Made by a program: the position numbers and the translations under genes. 64,000 nt of DNA from the NCBI RefSeq assembly GCF_000953675.1, contig NZ_LN679998.1, positions 767,911-831,910 of the forward strand, written 5' to 3'. The notes beneath the pieces are model-generated. The model saw only the letters and a program-made list of their open reading frames with translations. It was not told where the DNA came from and searched no databases. Origin of the DNA: Paraclostridium sordellii. GTDB taxonomy: Bacteria > Bacillota > Clostridia > Peptostreptococcales > Peptostreptococcaceae. This document shows positions 53,069 through 61,472 of this stretch, in pieces. The number at the start of each line of letters is the position of its first letter. The stretch's first letter is position 1.

Positions 53069-53836
53069 ATGAGTACAGTTCTTAAAGTTAAAAATATAGA
53101 AAAATATTATGGGAATAAGAAAAATTTAACAAAGGCTATTAATAATATTTCATTTGAGGTTGATAAGGGTGAGTTTATAGGAATTATGGGGCCTAGTGGA
53201 AGTGGTAAAACTACACTTTTAAATTGTATAGCAACAATAGATAAAGCAACTACTGGAAACATACAAATTGAAGACAAAGACATAACAACTTTATCAAGAA
53301 AGAACATAGAAAAGTTTAGAAGAGAACATTTAGGATTTATATTTCAAGAGTTTAATTTACTAGATACTTTAACTGTATATGAAAATATATCTTTAGCATT
53401 ATCTATACTAGGAGTAAAGGGAGCAGAAATAGATAAAAGAGTAAAAAGTGTATCAAGTAGACTAGGAATAGCTGATATATTAACTAAATTTCCATATGAA
53501 ATATCAGGAGGACAAAAGCAAAGGGTAGCTTGTGCAAGAGCAATAATAAATGAACCAGCTTTAATTCTTGCAGATGAACCAACTGGGTCACTAGATTCAA
53601 AATCAGCGAGAGTTTTACTTGAAAATTTATCTGATTTAAACGAAAGTATGAATTCTACAATAATGATGGTAACTCATGATGCTTTTACAGCTAGTTATTG
53701 TAAAAGAATTTTATTTATAAAAGATGGAAAAATCTTTAATGAATTGATAAGAGGAAATGATGACAGAAAAGAATTTTTCAAAAGAATTATAGAAGTTGTT
53801 ACTCTTTTAGGAGGTGACAATAACAATGTTATTTAA
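53069..53836 (+). CDS. BceA-like ABC transporter ATP-binding protein
   Basis: 255 residues. Walker A GPSGSGKTTLLN, signature ISGGQKQRVACARAI, Walker B LILADEPTGSLD, H-loop VTHDAFTASYC. The MacB/BceA type. GGAGGAGAT precedes the ATG. Its 3' end overlaps the start region of the permease gene. With that permease it removes cell-wall-active peptides (bacitracin or lantibiotics) from lipid targets and signals to the kinase. Confidence 0.95.
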   Translation: MSTVLKVKNIEKYYGNKKNLTKAINNISFEVDKGEFIGIMGPSGSGKTTLLNCIATIDKATTGNIQIEDKDITTLSRKNIEKFRREHLGFIFQEFNLLDTLTVYENISLALSILGVKGAEIDKRVKSVSSRLGIADILTKFPYEISGGQKQRVACARAIINEPALILADEPTGSLDSKSARVLLENLSDLNESMNSTIMMVTHDAFTASYCKRILFIKDGKIFNELIRGNDDRKEFFKRIIEVVTLLGGDNNNVI

Positions 53837-55862
53837 GCTTTCCAAAAGAAATGTTCAAAGAAGTATAAAAGATTATAGTATTTACTTTTTTACCCTTGCC
53901 CTAGGAGTTTGTATATTTTATATATTCAACTCAGTAGAAGCACAAACATCCCTTATGGATATGTCAGATAATCAAAAAATGCTAATGAAAATGTCAACTA
54001 GGATAATCGAAATAGTATCAGTTTTTGTGTCTTTCATCCTAGGATTTTTAATAATATATGCAAATAACTTTATAATTAAAAAAAGAAATAGAGAGTTTGG
54101 TATATATATGACACTAGGTATTAGTAGAAGTAAAATTACTTTTATGCTGTTTTATGAAACTATAATAGTTGGGGTTATGTCTTTAGTAGTAGGGCTATTT
54201 GTGGGAGTATTTTTATCACAAGGACTAGCTTCAGTTACTGCAAAATTATTTTCAATGGATATGAAAAAATATCAATTTGTATTTTCAAAAGAAGCTTGTA
54301 TAAAAACAATAATAGATTTTAGCATAATGTTTTTTATAACTATGATTCTAAACTTTATAGTAGTTTCAAGATATAAGCTTATAAATTTAATAAATGCCCA
54401 AAGAAAAAATGAAAAGTTAAAAGGTACAAACTTAATATTATCTGTAATACTGTTTATAATATCTATAGTTTGTTTAGGATTTGCATATAAATTGATTTTA
54501 GAAAATGCTCTTATAAACATAACAGATATTAAATTTAATTTATCTATACTTTTAGGAATTGTAGGTACGATATTATTTTTCAGATCTTTGGCAGGATTTT
54601 TTATAAAATTAGTTCAAAATGATAAAAACTTATATTTAAAAAATCTTAACACTTTCACTTTAAGACAATTAAACAGCAGAATTAATACAAACTATATATC
54701 AATGAGCATTATATGCTTAATGTTATTTATTTCAATTGGTATGTATTCTACAGCAATAGGATTAAAAAGATCTATAGAAAGTTCGACAGAGCTTCAAACT
54801 CCATATGATGTGACTGCTACAGAATTTTATAAGCATGGAGAAAAGACACACTTTAGTAATGAAAAATTAAGTGAAATACTTAAAAAGCTAGATTTTAATG
54901 TAAATGATTACTCAAAAGAATACTTGGATTATAATTTTTACAACTCTCCTGTGAGTTTTATTAAAATGTTTGAAAATACTTCAGATGATTTTTTATCTAA
55001 ACAAATAAAAGTTATGATGGATTCTAATATTCCTATTATAAAACTATCAGATTATAATAAGCTAAATAAAATACAAGGCAAAAAAACAATAGATTTAAAA
55101 GATAAAGAAGTAATTTTGGTTACAAACATATCTGCTATGGAGAATCCAATAAAAGAATATATAAAAAATAATAAAAGTATAAAAATAGGAAATGATGAAT
55201 TTAAAATAAATAAAAATTACCAATATCAATCTTTAAAGAATGATTTAGCTAAAAATGATTTTGTGATATTTGTAGTTGAAGATAAATACGCAGATAAATA
55301 TGATATAAGTCAAAAATGTTTAAGCTTTAATTATGAAGGAGATAAAAAAGATACAGAAAATAAAATAACAAAGTATCTTGAAAAAAGTGAAAATAAACAA
55401 ATTCAATATCAAAAAGACCATGGGTCATTCTTATTATTTGTGAGTAAACAAATGGTTTTAGAAATTAATATGTCTAACTCAGCTATGTTTTTATATATAG
55501 GTTTATATATAGGGATAATATTCTTAATATCTAGTGCAGCAGTACTTGCACTTAACCAATTATCAGGAGCAACTGAAAGTTTAGGAAGATATGAAATACT
55601 TAAAAAACTTGGAGTAAGTTCAAAGATGATAAACAGATCAATTTTTATACAAGTTTTCATATATTTCTCACTTCCAATAGCCCTAGCATTAGTTCATAGT
55701 TATTTTGGAATAAAGGTAGCAAATAACGTAGTTAAAATGTTTGGAGACTATGATACAGTAGGAACCAATGTAGGTGCAGTATTAAGTATATGTGTAATTT
55801 ATGCTATATACTTCTTTGGAACATATAAAGCGTATAAGCGTATTGTAAATAAAAATAATTAA
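53826..55862 (+). CDS. BceB-like FtsX-type ABC transporter permease
   Basis: 678 residues from ATG 53826, 11 bases after AGGAGG; GTG 53814 overlaps the ribosome site. Ten membrane segments in the BceB order: one at the start, three near 55-190, two near 205-260, a large extracellular domain about 305-530, then segments near 535-670 with the FtsX motif NQLSGATESLGRYEILKKLGVS. The big extracellular domain is the antibiotic-recognition part in this family. It completes the BceRSAB module. Confidence 0.93.
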   Translation: MLFKLSKRNVQRSIKDYSIYFFTLALGVCIFYIFNSVEAQTSLMDMSDNQKMLMKMSTRIIEIVSVFVSFILGFLIIYANNFIIKKRNREFGIYMTLGISRSKITFMLFYETIIVGVMSLVVGLFVGVFLSQGLASVTAKLFSMDMKKYQFVFSKEACIKTIIDFSIMFFITMILNFIVVSRYKLINLINAQRKNEKLKGTNLILSVILFIISIVCLGFAYKLILENALINITDIKFNLSILLGIVGTILFFRSLAGFFIKLVQNDKNLYLKNLNTFTLRQLNSRINTNYISMSIICLMLFISIGMYSTAIGLKRSIESSTELQTPYDVTATEFYKHGEKTHFSNEKLSEILKKLDFNVNDYSKEYLDYNFYNSPVSFIKMFENTSDDFLSKQIKVMMDSNIPIIKLSDYNKLNKIQGKKTIDLKDKEVILVTNISAMENPIKEYIKNNKSIKIGNDEFKINKNYQYQSLKNDLAKNDFVIFVVEDKYADKYDISQKCLSFNYEGDKKDTENKITKYLEKSENKQIQYQKDHGSFLLFVSKQMVLEINMSNSAMFLYIGLYIGIIFLISSAAVLALNQLSGATESLGRYEILKKLGVSSKMINRSIFIQVFIYFSLPIALALVHSYFGIKVANNVVKMFGDYDTVGTNVGAVLSICVIYAIYFFGTYKAYKRIVNKNN

Positions 55863-55865
55863 TAA

Positions 55866-55905
55866 AAAATAGCTGTTTCAAATTAAGTTTTGAAACAGCT
55901 ATTTT
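55866..55905. terminator. Bidirectional terminator between bceB-like and DUF2975 genes
   Basis: AAAATAGCTGTTTCA (55866-55880) and TGAAACAGCTATTTT (55891-55905), perfect 15-base stem, ten-base loop, with T- and A-runs on either side. Confidence 0.88.
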
Positions 55906-55906
55906 G

Positions 55907-56380
55907 CTATATTGTTAAGTCACTTTCATTTTTAATTTTTATAGCTTTATCAAAAACTTCCCCAATTACAAAACATATTAAAGCTGAAATAAGACAAATA
56001 ATCATTGGGGGAGTAATTCCTCCACTATCACTTCCTATTATTGTTACGGACTTTGATATAGCTGCTGCATTATATCCAATTATACATTCAAACATAGTAT
56101 TTACTATTAAACAGCAACCCATTATTTTAAATCTTTTTACATTTTCTTTTATAAATGGTGAAACTAAAGTACTGCTTATTATTTTTATTAAGCAGAGTAC
56201 AACTGTTAAATACATTAATATGTATACTAAGTTTATGATTGCATTAAAAACTGAAAATAAATCAAGATTACTAAACTTTTGAAGTACCATTATAGGAAAT
56301 CCTATAAAGCCAATTCCTAGAGCTAGTACTAAAAAATACAATATAAAACTTAAAATATCCTTTGAAAATGTAGCTTTCAT
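55907..56380 (-). CDS. DUF2975 family membrane protein
   Basis: 157 residues with four membrane segments. The C-terminal pattern SGGITPPMIICLISALICFVIGEVFDKAIKIKNESDLTI is typical of DUF2975, which in Firmicutes usually travels with a small XRE regulator of the YozG type; none is adjacent here. AAAGGGGTTG precedes the ATG. Confidence 0.85.
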   Translation of the reverse strand: MKATFSKDILSFILYFLVLALGIGFIGFPIMVLQKFSNLDLFSVFNAIINLVYILMYLTVVLCLIKIISSTLVSPFIKENVKRFKIMGCCLIVNTMFECIIGYNAAAISKSVTIIGSDSGGITPPMIICLISALICFVIGEVFDKAIKIKNESDLTI

Positions 56381-56568
56381 AAAAACAACCCCTTTTGATA
56401 GTATACTTTTATTATAAAAGATTTATTATTGTTTTACAATAAATTTTTATTTGAAATAGGTAAGTTGATTGTGAATGGTTTTAAAAATACATATTGTTTA
56501 ATAAATCGTAGTAGGGGTATTTATTATTTAAAATAAGGTTAGGTTAATTATAACGGAGGATAATAATA

Positions 56569-56862
56569 ATGAAATATTTTATTGTTGAAGGTATATTAAA
56601 AAGTACAAATGAAATTGATAAGGACACTATGACAAAACATATGAATTATTCTCAAAAGGCAATGGATGAAGGACTTATATTAATGTCTGGGCTTAAAGAA
56701 AATATGAGTGGTGGAATATTTATTATGAAATCAGATTCCATTGAAAATATAAAAGAGTATTTAGACAATGAACCATTTAAACTTGAGGGAATACAAGATT
56801 ATAAAATTGTAGAATTTTCGCCTCATTATTTTAATGAATCACCTAGTGAATGGTTTAAATAA
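56569..56862 (+). CDS. YciI-like protein
   Basis: 97 residues. The ferredoxin-like dimer fold of YciI is suggested by MKYFIVEGIL, MNYSQKAMDEGLILMSGLK, GGIFIMKSDSIENIKEYLDNEPFKLEG and YKIVEFSPHY. The conserved His lies in TKHMNYS. The function is unknown, with enzyme-like activity suspected in some homologues. CGGAGGAT precedes the ATG. Confidence 0.82.
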   Translation: MKYFIVEGILKSTNEIDKDTMTKHMNYSQKAMDEGLILMSGLKENMSGGIFIMKSDSIENIKEYLDNEPFKLEGIQDYKIVEFSPHYFNESPSEWFK

Positions 56863-56919
56863 TAAATTTAAAAGAACTAGTATTTATTTTAAACTTTAAT
56901 TAACTATAAAGATATAATA

Positions 56920-56966
56920 ATTAAATATAGTCAATTCATAAAATTTATGAATTGACTATATTTAAT
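56920..56966. terminator. 47-bp near-perfect palindrome between convergent genes
   Basis: ATTAAATATAGTCAATTCAT (56920-56939) and its reverse complement (56947-56966) are joined by AAATTTA, so that the arms extend almost to the centre. It overlaps the last codons of the minus-strand kinase-like gene. Confidence 0.7.
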
Positions 56967-57457
56967 ACAAACAAATCTATTTCTTTTTGATTTCTCAAAA
57001 TTACTATCTTATCTGCAAATTCTTTTTTTATCTCATCATAATGACTCTTGATTTCTTTGGTTCGACCTTCACGAAGAATCCAATTAACAAACTCAAAGTC
57101 CATTTTTTCAACACATCCATTAGCCATATCTTCTCGAGTTTTATTTTTATATTTACGATATCTTTTAAAAGCTCTATAAAGGCAAGAATATCTAGGAAAA
57201 TCTAAAAATATTATTTTAGTAGCTTCTTCTAACCGTTGCCTTTGAAGAAAATCTCTATAATTTCCATCTATTACCCAAGAATCATTTTTCATAAAATCTT
57301 GTACCATCAAACGAGAGTCATCTAAACCACGATCAACCCAATTAGGTAAAAACTTAACCTTATCAAGAAATAAAACAGGAATCTTGTAGTATGTTGAAAG
57401 TTGTTTAGCAAGTGTAGATTTTCCACTTCCACTATAACCTATTATAGCAATTTTCAT
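56945..57457 (-). CDS. P-loop adenylate-kinase-like (FlaR/topology modulation) protein
   Basis: 170 residues from ATG 57457, five bases after GAGAGGTG. Walker A GYSGSGKSTLAKQLS, then PVLFLDKVKFLPNWV, WVIDGNYRDFLQRQRLEEATKIIFLDFPRYSCLYRAFKRY. This small P-loop family is annotated as topology modulation protein or shikimate/adenylate kinase-like; the substrate is unproven. Its 3' end lies in a palindrome. Confidence 0.88.
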   Translation of the reverse strand: MKIAIIGYSGSGKSTLAKQLSTYYKIPVLFLDKVKFLPNWVDRGLDDSRLMVQDFMKNDSWVIDGNYRDFLQRQRLEEATKIIFLDFPRYSCLYRAFKRYRKYKNKTREDMANGCVEKMDFEFVNWILREGRTKEIKSHYDEIKKEFADKIVILRNQKEIDLFVLNIVNS

Positions 57458-57824
57458 TACAACACCTCTCAAATTTTAATAAATAAATTTTAATTAATTG
57501 ATATTAATTTAACTAGGGTGATTTTGAAACTTCTTTAAATTATATGTAGACAACTTTATTTAATAAAGTTAAAAAACAGAAAACAAATATATATGTTATT
57601 ATGGTTTGAAACTAAAAAGCTAATATATTGATATAAGATTTGAAACTAATTGCTAATTAAAAAAAGAAATGTCATTAAAATAATATACAAATATATATTA
57701 TTTATATTATAACACAGTTTTAAAAAGAACTTGTATAATTATAAAACAAAAAAGCTACGATTTAATAAATATATTAAAATGTAGCTTTTTTATTTTATAT
57801 TAAACTGGGGTATTGAAGAAAAGA
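57458..57824. other. Intergenic region with terminator
   Basis: It contains a terminator (57748-57791) and a small palindrome AACTTTATT-T-AATAAAGTT (57552-57570). The rest is AT-rich without a recognised gene. Confidence 0.5.
57748..57791 (-). terminator. Terminator of the ECF sigma operon
   Basis: AAAAAAGCTAC (57748-57758) pairs with GTAGCTTTTTT (57781-57791). It lies 34 bases after the last gene of the minus-strand operon. Confidence 0.75.
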
Positions 57825-58538
57825 TTACTCCCAGTAAGATTTAAACTCGGAACTTGTAGCACCAGTAGCATCTAGCTTAAGTTCTATTTTTCCTTCATTA
57901 AATTTACTTAAGTCAATTTTTTTATAATCTGAGGAATTTGTTAAGTCAATTGTTTCTATTTTATCACCTTGTTCAATAATTAAACTTAAACTTCCTGACT
58001 CGCAATTTCCTTTAACGAAAAGATATTTTGGGGAACCTGATTTTATTTCTATTGTTTTGTACTCAATTTCATTTGTCTTATAACAAGATACATTCCAATG
58101 GTCTCCTATATTAGTTTCAACTTTTAAAAGTGAAAATCCACCTAGGAAATTATCAGAAGTTGAACCCATTATTGCAAATACTATAAGACCTACAAAGCAT
58201 AATATTGAAAGTATAATACTTGCTACAAAACAAATTAAATATTTCTTTGAATAATTATCTTTAATAGGATTAATAATATTTACTTTTTCACCACATTTAT
58301 TACAATAAGATGATGATTTAGAAATAGTGGCATTACAATTTTCACATCTTCCAGAGACACTGTTTCTTCCAACTAAAAAGTATAATAATAATCCTATTAA
58401 ATTTGGAATTAAAATTACTACAAGTGTCCAAAGTGTTGCATTTAAACCTCTACTTGAAGCATCTTTATAAGTCCAAATACCCATAAAAACCATTGCAAGT
58501 ATTACGAAAACAAAAACCAACCCTAGCATTAAAAGCAT
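57825..58538 (-). CDS. Membrane protein with PLDc_N-like segment and zinc ribbon
   Basis: 237 residues. Two N-terminal membrane segments with GIWTYKDASSRGLNATLWTLVVILIPNLIGLLLYFLVGR (PLDc_N-like), a zinc ribbon CENCNATISKSSSYCNKCG near 65-82, a third membrane segment near 105-128, then a C-terminal beta-rich extracytoplasmic domain (about 140-237). It is the last gene of the sigma operon, starting directly after the stop of the preceding gene (TAAATG). It may sense envelope stress; no enzymatic role is evident. Confidence 0.75.
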   Translation of the reverse strand: MLLMLGLVFVFVILAMVFMGIWTYKDASSRGLNATLWTLVVILIPNLIGLLLYFLVGRNSVSGRCENCNATISKSSSYCNKCGEKVNIINPIKDNYSKKYLICFVASIILSILCFVGLIVFAIMGSTSDNFLGGFSLLKVETNIGDHWNVSCYKTNEIEYKTIEIKSGSPKYLFVKGNCESGSLSLIIEQGDKIETIDLTNSSDYKKIDLSKFNEGKIELKLDATGATSSEFKSYWE

Positions 58539-58856
58539 TTATATCACCGCTCCTTTTTTTAAGTCAAAATATTTAACTCCAACAAAAGTTAAAATTATAT
58601 TTGCTAAAATTATTATAATTATAAAAAGTAAAGCCAAAAGTTTTATCAAAGAACTTGATAAAAACACAAAAGTGAAAAATGATAGCATAAAAGAGATAAG
58701 AATTGAAACACAAGCTGGCATCCACCAAATTGACAATTCTTTTTCTTTTTTATTTTGATTTATTAAAAACTTTACTTTATTATTTAATTCATCAGAAGGT
58801 AAATCTTCTATAGAAAGAGTTTCCTTTAAAAGCTTATCAACATCTTTTTCTTTCAT
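58539..58856 (-). CDS. Small two-TM protein, probable anti-sigma factor
   Basis: 105 residues. A charged N-terminus (KLLKETLSIEDLPSDELNNKVKFLINQNKKE) is followed by two hydrophobic segments (about 43-63 and 70-92). It overlaps the sigma gene by 20 bases and precedes the zinc-ribbon membrane protein. The position and layout match short membrane anti-sigma factors; no zinc-type HxxxCxxC motif is seen. Confidence 0.7.
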   Translation of the reverse strand: MKEKDVDKLLKETLSIEDLPSDELNNKVKFLINQNKKEKELSIWWMPACVSILISFMLSFFTFVFLSSSLIKLLALLFIIIIILANIILTFVGVKYFDLKKGAVI

Positions 58857-59373
58857 AACCTATTGCCTCCAATTCGTCTTTTATTAAATTTCTAGCTTTG
58901 TGTAATCTGCTTTTTACAGTACCTTTAGGAATGATTAAAGACTTTGAAATTTCATCTATAGACATATCAGCTGTATAATACATTATAATTACTATTTTAT
59001 ATTTATCTTTTAAATTTTCTATGGCTCTATTTACATAATTTTTTTCTTCTGTATGTAAAAGGTCCAATTCTATGTCAAAGGAAGTATCCTTTATTTCTAG
59101 ATGTTCATGTTCATCAATATTTATAGTTGGAGCTATAAAATTTCTTCTGTTATTTTTGCGAATATTATTTTTCCAAAGTTTTATTGAAATAGATACCAAA
59201 AAACTTTTAGGGCTAGAATTTTTATTTATCTTGTGCCTAAGTTCTGTAGCTTTTAAAAAAGTTTGTTGGTAAAGATCTTCTGCATCTTCTTTATTTTGAG
59301 TAAGTTTTATACAAAATTTGTATAAAATATTTCCATACTCACCTATAAGATCTTCAATTTCCTCAACACTCAA
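58837..59373 (-). CDS. ECF-type RNA polymerase sigma factor
   Basis: 178 residues. Region 2 (ILYKFCIKLTQNKEDAEDLYQQTFLKATELRHK) and region 4 (AIENLKDKYKIVIIMYYTADMSIDEISKSLIIPKGTVKSRLHKARNLIKDELEAIG). GAAGGGAAGTG precedes the ATG. Upstream, TGAACC at about minus 60 could be an ECF -35. It should be held by the downstream membrane partner and switch on its own operon. Confidence 0.93.
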   Translation of the reverse strand: MSVEEIEDLIGEYGNILYKFCIKLTQNKEDAEDLYQQTFLKATELRHKINKNSSPKSFLVSISIKLWKNNIRKNNRRNFIAPTINIDEHEHLEIKDTSFDIELDLLHTEEKNYVNRAIENLKDKYKIVIIMYYTADMSIDEISKSLIIPKGTVKSRLHKARNLIKDELEAIGYERKRC

Positions 59374-59666
59374 TCTATCACTTCCCTTCTACTTATTATT
59401 GTCATGACTTTGTGATAGGTTCATTTTATTAAAAAAGTAGTAAGGGTTTTATAACTCACTACTGTACAAATTTTATATGAATAATTTATATTTACGATAA
59501 TTCATAATGCAATACCTACTTTATATAACATATTTTCAAATACACAATAAATATAACAGTAACAACATTATCAAGCAACTTTTTAATAAAAATTTTGAAA
59601 ACTTTGAAACTAAATGACTATATAATATGTCTTATATATGTAATTAAAATTATTAAGGAGATAGAG
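59374..59666. other. Intergenic region between divergent sigma genes
   Basis: It holds the presumed ECF promoter on the left side (minus-strand TGAACC), an imperfect hairpin AGTAGTAAG / CTCACTACT at 59435-59463, and AT-rich sequence without other features. Confidence 0.4.
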
Positions 59667-60200
59667 ATGATAAAAAGTAATATTTTAAATAAGGTTAGGG
59701 GTTTTGATATAGGTAAGGAACTATCCGTAGAAGAAACCTTAATAAAGCAATCACAATGGGGGAATGATGATGCTTTTGAAAAGTTAATAGATAGATATGA
59801 AGGATATCTTTATAAAATGGCATTTTTATATGTAAAAAATGAACAAGATGCTATGGATATATACCAAGAAACAGTATTAAAGGCATATTTAAATATAACT
59901 AAATTAAAAGATAGAAAAGCATTTAAAACTTGGATAACAAAAATACTTGTAAATAATGTTTATACAAAAAATAATCAAGTTAAAAAAATTCAAGAAAACC
60001 ATATTAAACTAGATACAAAGGAATTTAATAACTATAAAGTTAAAAATAAAATGGTTTATGATAATGTAACAAGTGAAAATATTTATAAGATAGGTTATCA
60101 CGATACAAATGAATTTTTAACAATTAAATTTAAAAACTTTAAAAATAAAAAAGATAGTGAAGTTACGGAGTTTAAAGTTAATATAAGTAATTATAAATAA
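59667..60200 (+). pseudogene. Sigma-70 region 2 fused to an anti-sigma-like C-terminus, region 4 missing
   Basis: 177 residues from ATG 59667 after AAGGAGATAGAG. Residues 20-105 are ECF sigma regions 1.2-2 (IKQSQWGNDDAFEKLIDRYEGYLYKMAFLYVKNEQDAMDIYQETVLKAYL). From about 110 the sequence changes to KLDTKEFNNYKVKNKMVYD ... YHDTNEFLTIKFKNFKNK, which resembles the last part of a DUF4179-type anti-sigma factor. Region 4 and the anti-sigma membrane part are absent, so an in-frame deletion probably fused the two genes. The frame is intact, so a chimeric protein may still be made. Confidence 0.65.
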
Positions 60201-60274
60201 TAGTATTTTAATTTTATAAAGGATTTATAAAATTTATAGCCAACAAATAATAAAACTTAAAAAGGTGGGGTTTT

Positions 60275-61066
60275 ATGAATTTATTAGAATCACAAATAAA
60301 AAAATACTACGAAGGATATGATGAAGACAACAGACTTATAAAAGATAACTCTCATAGCATTGAATTTATTACTACTACTAAATACTTAGACAAATATATA
60401 TCGAAAGAATCTAAAATACTTGAAGTAGGAGCAGCGACAGGAAGATACTCTTTTTATTATGCTAAAAAAGGTTGTAAAGTAACAGCTTTAGAACTATCAG
60501 AAAATCATATAGAAATTATGAAAAATAAACAAAAAGAAAATAAGCTTAAACTAGATATAATTCAAGGAAATGCACTAGATTTAAGTAAATTTAAAAATGA
60601 ATACTACGACTTTGTATTACTTCTAGGGCCAATGTATCACCTTACAACTAAAGAAGATAGAACTAAGTGTGTAGAGGAAGCACTACGAGTATTAAAGCCA
60701 GGTGGAATAATTACAGTAGCTTATATAAACAGATTTGCTCATTTTGTTGATATGGTAAATAGAGATAAAGAAGAAATTAAATCTAAAGAGCTACAAAACA
60801 TATTAAAAAATGGTGTAGAATTTGAAAACAAAAGCAACTATTTCTATTTTTCCACATATAATGAAATTGAAAACTTAATGGAAGAAAATGATGTTATAAA
60901 AATTAATCATATAGCAACGGATGGAATAGCAGATATGATGAGAGGTAGAATAAATTCTTTTACAAAAGAAGAATTTAATTTATGGCTTAAATATCACTTA
61001 GAAACTTGTGAAAATCCAAATTTAATAGGTTATAGTAAACATAGCTTATATATTGGAAGAAAATAA
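60275..61066 (+). CDS. Class I SAM-dependent methyltransferase
   Basis: 263 residues. Motif I ILEVGAATGRYSFYYAKKG, acidic loop VTALELS, motif region YDFVLLLGPMYHLTTKEDR and VLKPGGIITVAYINRF. The substrate is unknown. AAAGGTGGGG precedes the ATG. It stands between the chimeric sigma gene and the ABC-F leader, on its own. Confidence 0.92.
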   Translation: MNLLESQIKKYYEGYDEDNRLIKDNSHSIEFITTTKYLDKYISKESKILEVGAATGRYSFYYAKKGCKVTALELSENHIEIMKNKQKENKLKLDIIQGNALDLSKFKNEYYDFVLLLGPMYHLTTKEDRTKCVEEALRVLKPGGIITVAYINRFAHFVDMVNRDKEEIKSKELQNILKNGVEFENKSNYFYFSTYNEIENLMEENDVIKINHIATDGIADMMRGRINSFTKEEFNLWLKYHLETCENPNLIGYSKHSLYIGRK

Positions 61067-61197
61067 ATAAAAAATGGTTATAAATAGATATTTAAAAGCT
61101 AATAATATAAATATTAAATATATTTCAATAAATAGCTTGAATTTTCAGAAAAGTAAAACTATAATATATTTTAAATACTATAAAAAGGAGGATTAAA

Positions 61198-61332
61198 ATG
61201 AAAACTTACTTTGTAAACCAAATGTGCAAAATTAGACAATATTCATTCAATATTTCAGCATATAAAGCTAACTATGGGATAAGTACGTCTAAAATTAAAT
61301 ATTTGAAGCAAAGAGTAAGTTATAAATTTTAA
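61198..61332 (+). CDS. 44-residue leader peptide of the ABC-F attenuator
   Basis: ATG 61198 follows AAAAAGGAGG; the frame ends TAA 61330-61332, 29 bases before the first terminator. The peptide is basic and hydrophilic (KTYFVNQMCKIRQYSF ... KIKYLKQRVSYKF). Upstream frames of this kind control ARE-ABCF genes: a drug-stalled ribosome on the leader prevents terminator formation. The coding potential is otherwise unremarkable. Confidence 0.7.
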   Translation: MKTYFVNQMCKIRQYSFNISAYKANYGISTSKIKYLKQRVSYKF

Positions 61333-61360
61333 TCCAGATATAATATTTTAAGAAAATTTA

Positions 61361-61456
61361 TCCGGGCAAGTTTATATTTGCTCGGATTTTTTAGTACACA
61401 AATTTACTTTAATTTGTCATGCCTTTAAACCCGAGCAAACTTGCTTAGGTTTTTTT
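61361..61456 (+). promoter_or_regulatory. Transcription attenuator of the ABC-F gene
   Basis: Terminator 1: TCCGGGCAA/TTGCTCGGA (61361-61386) with T6. Terminator 2: AAACC..AGCAA/TTGCT..GGTTT (61427-61452) with T7. Antiterminator: TTTGCTCGG (61377-61385) pairs perfectly with CCGAGCAAA (61431-61439), which would destroy both terminators. Together with the leader peptide this is a complete drug-inducible attenuator. Confidence 0.8.
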
Positions 61457-61472
61457 AATGGAGGTTTTAATT

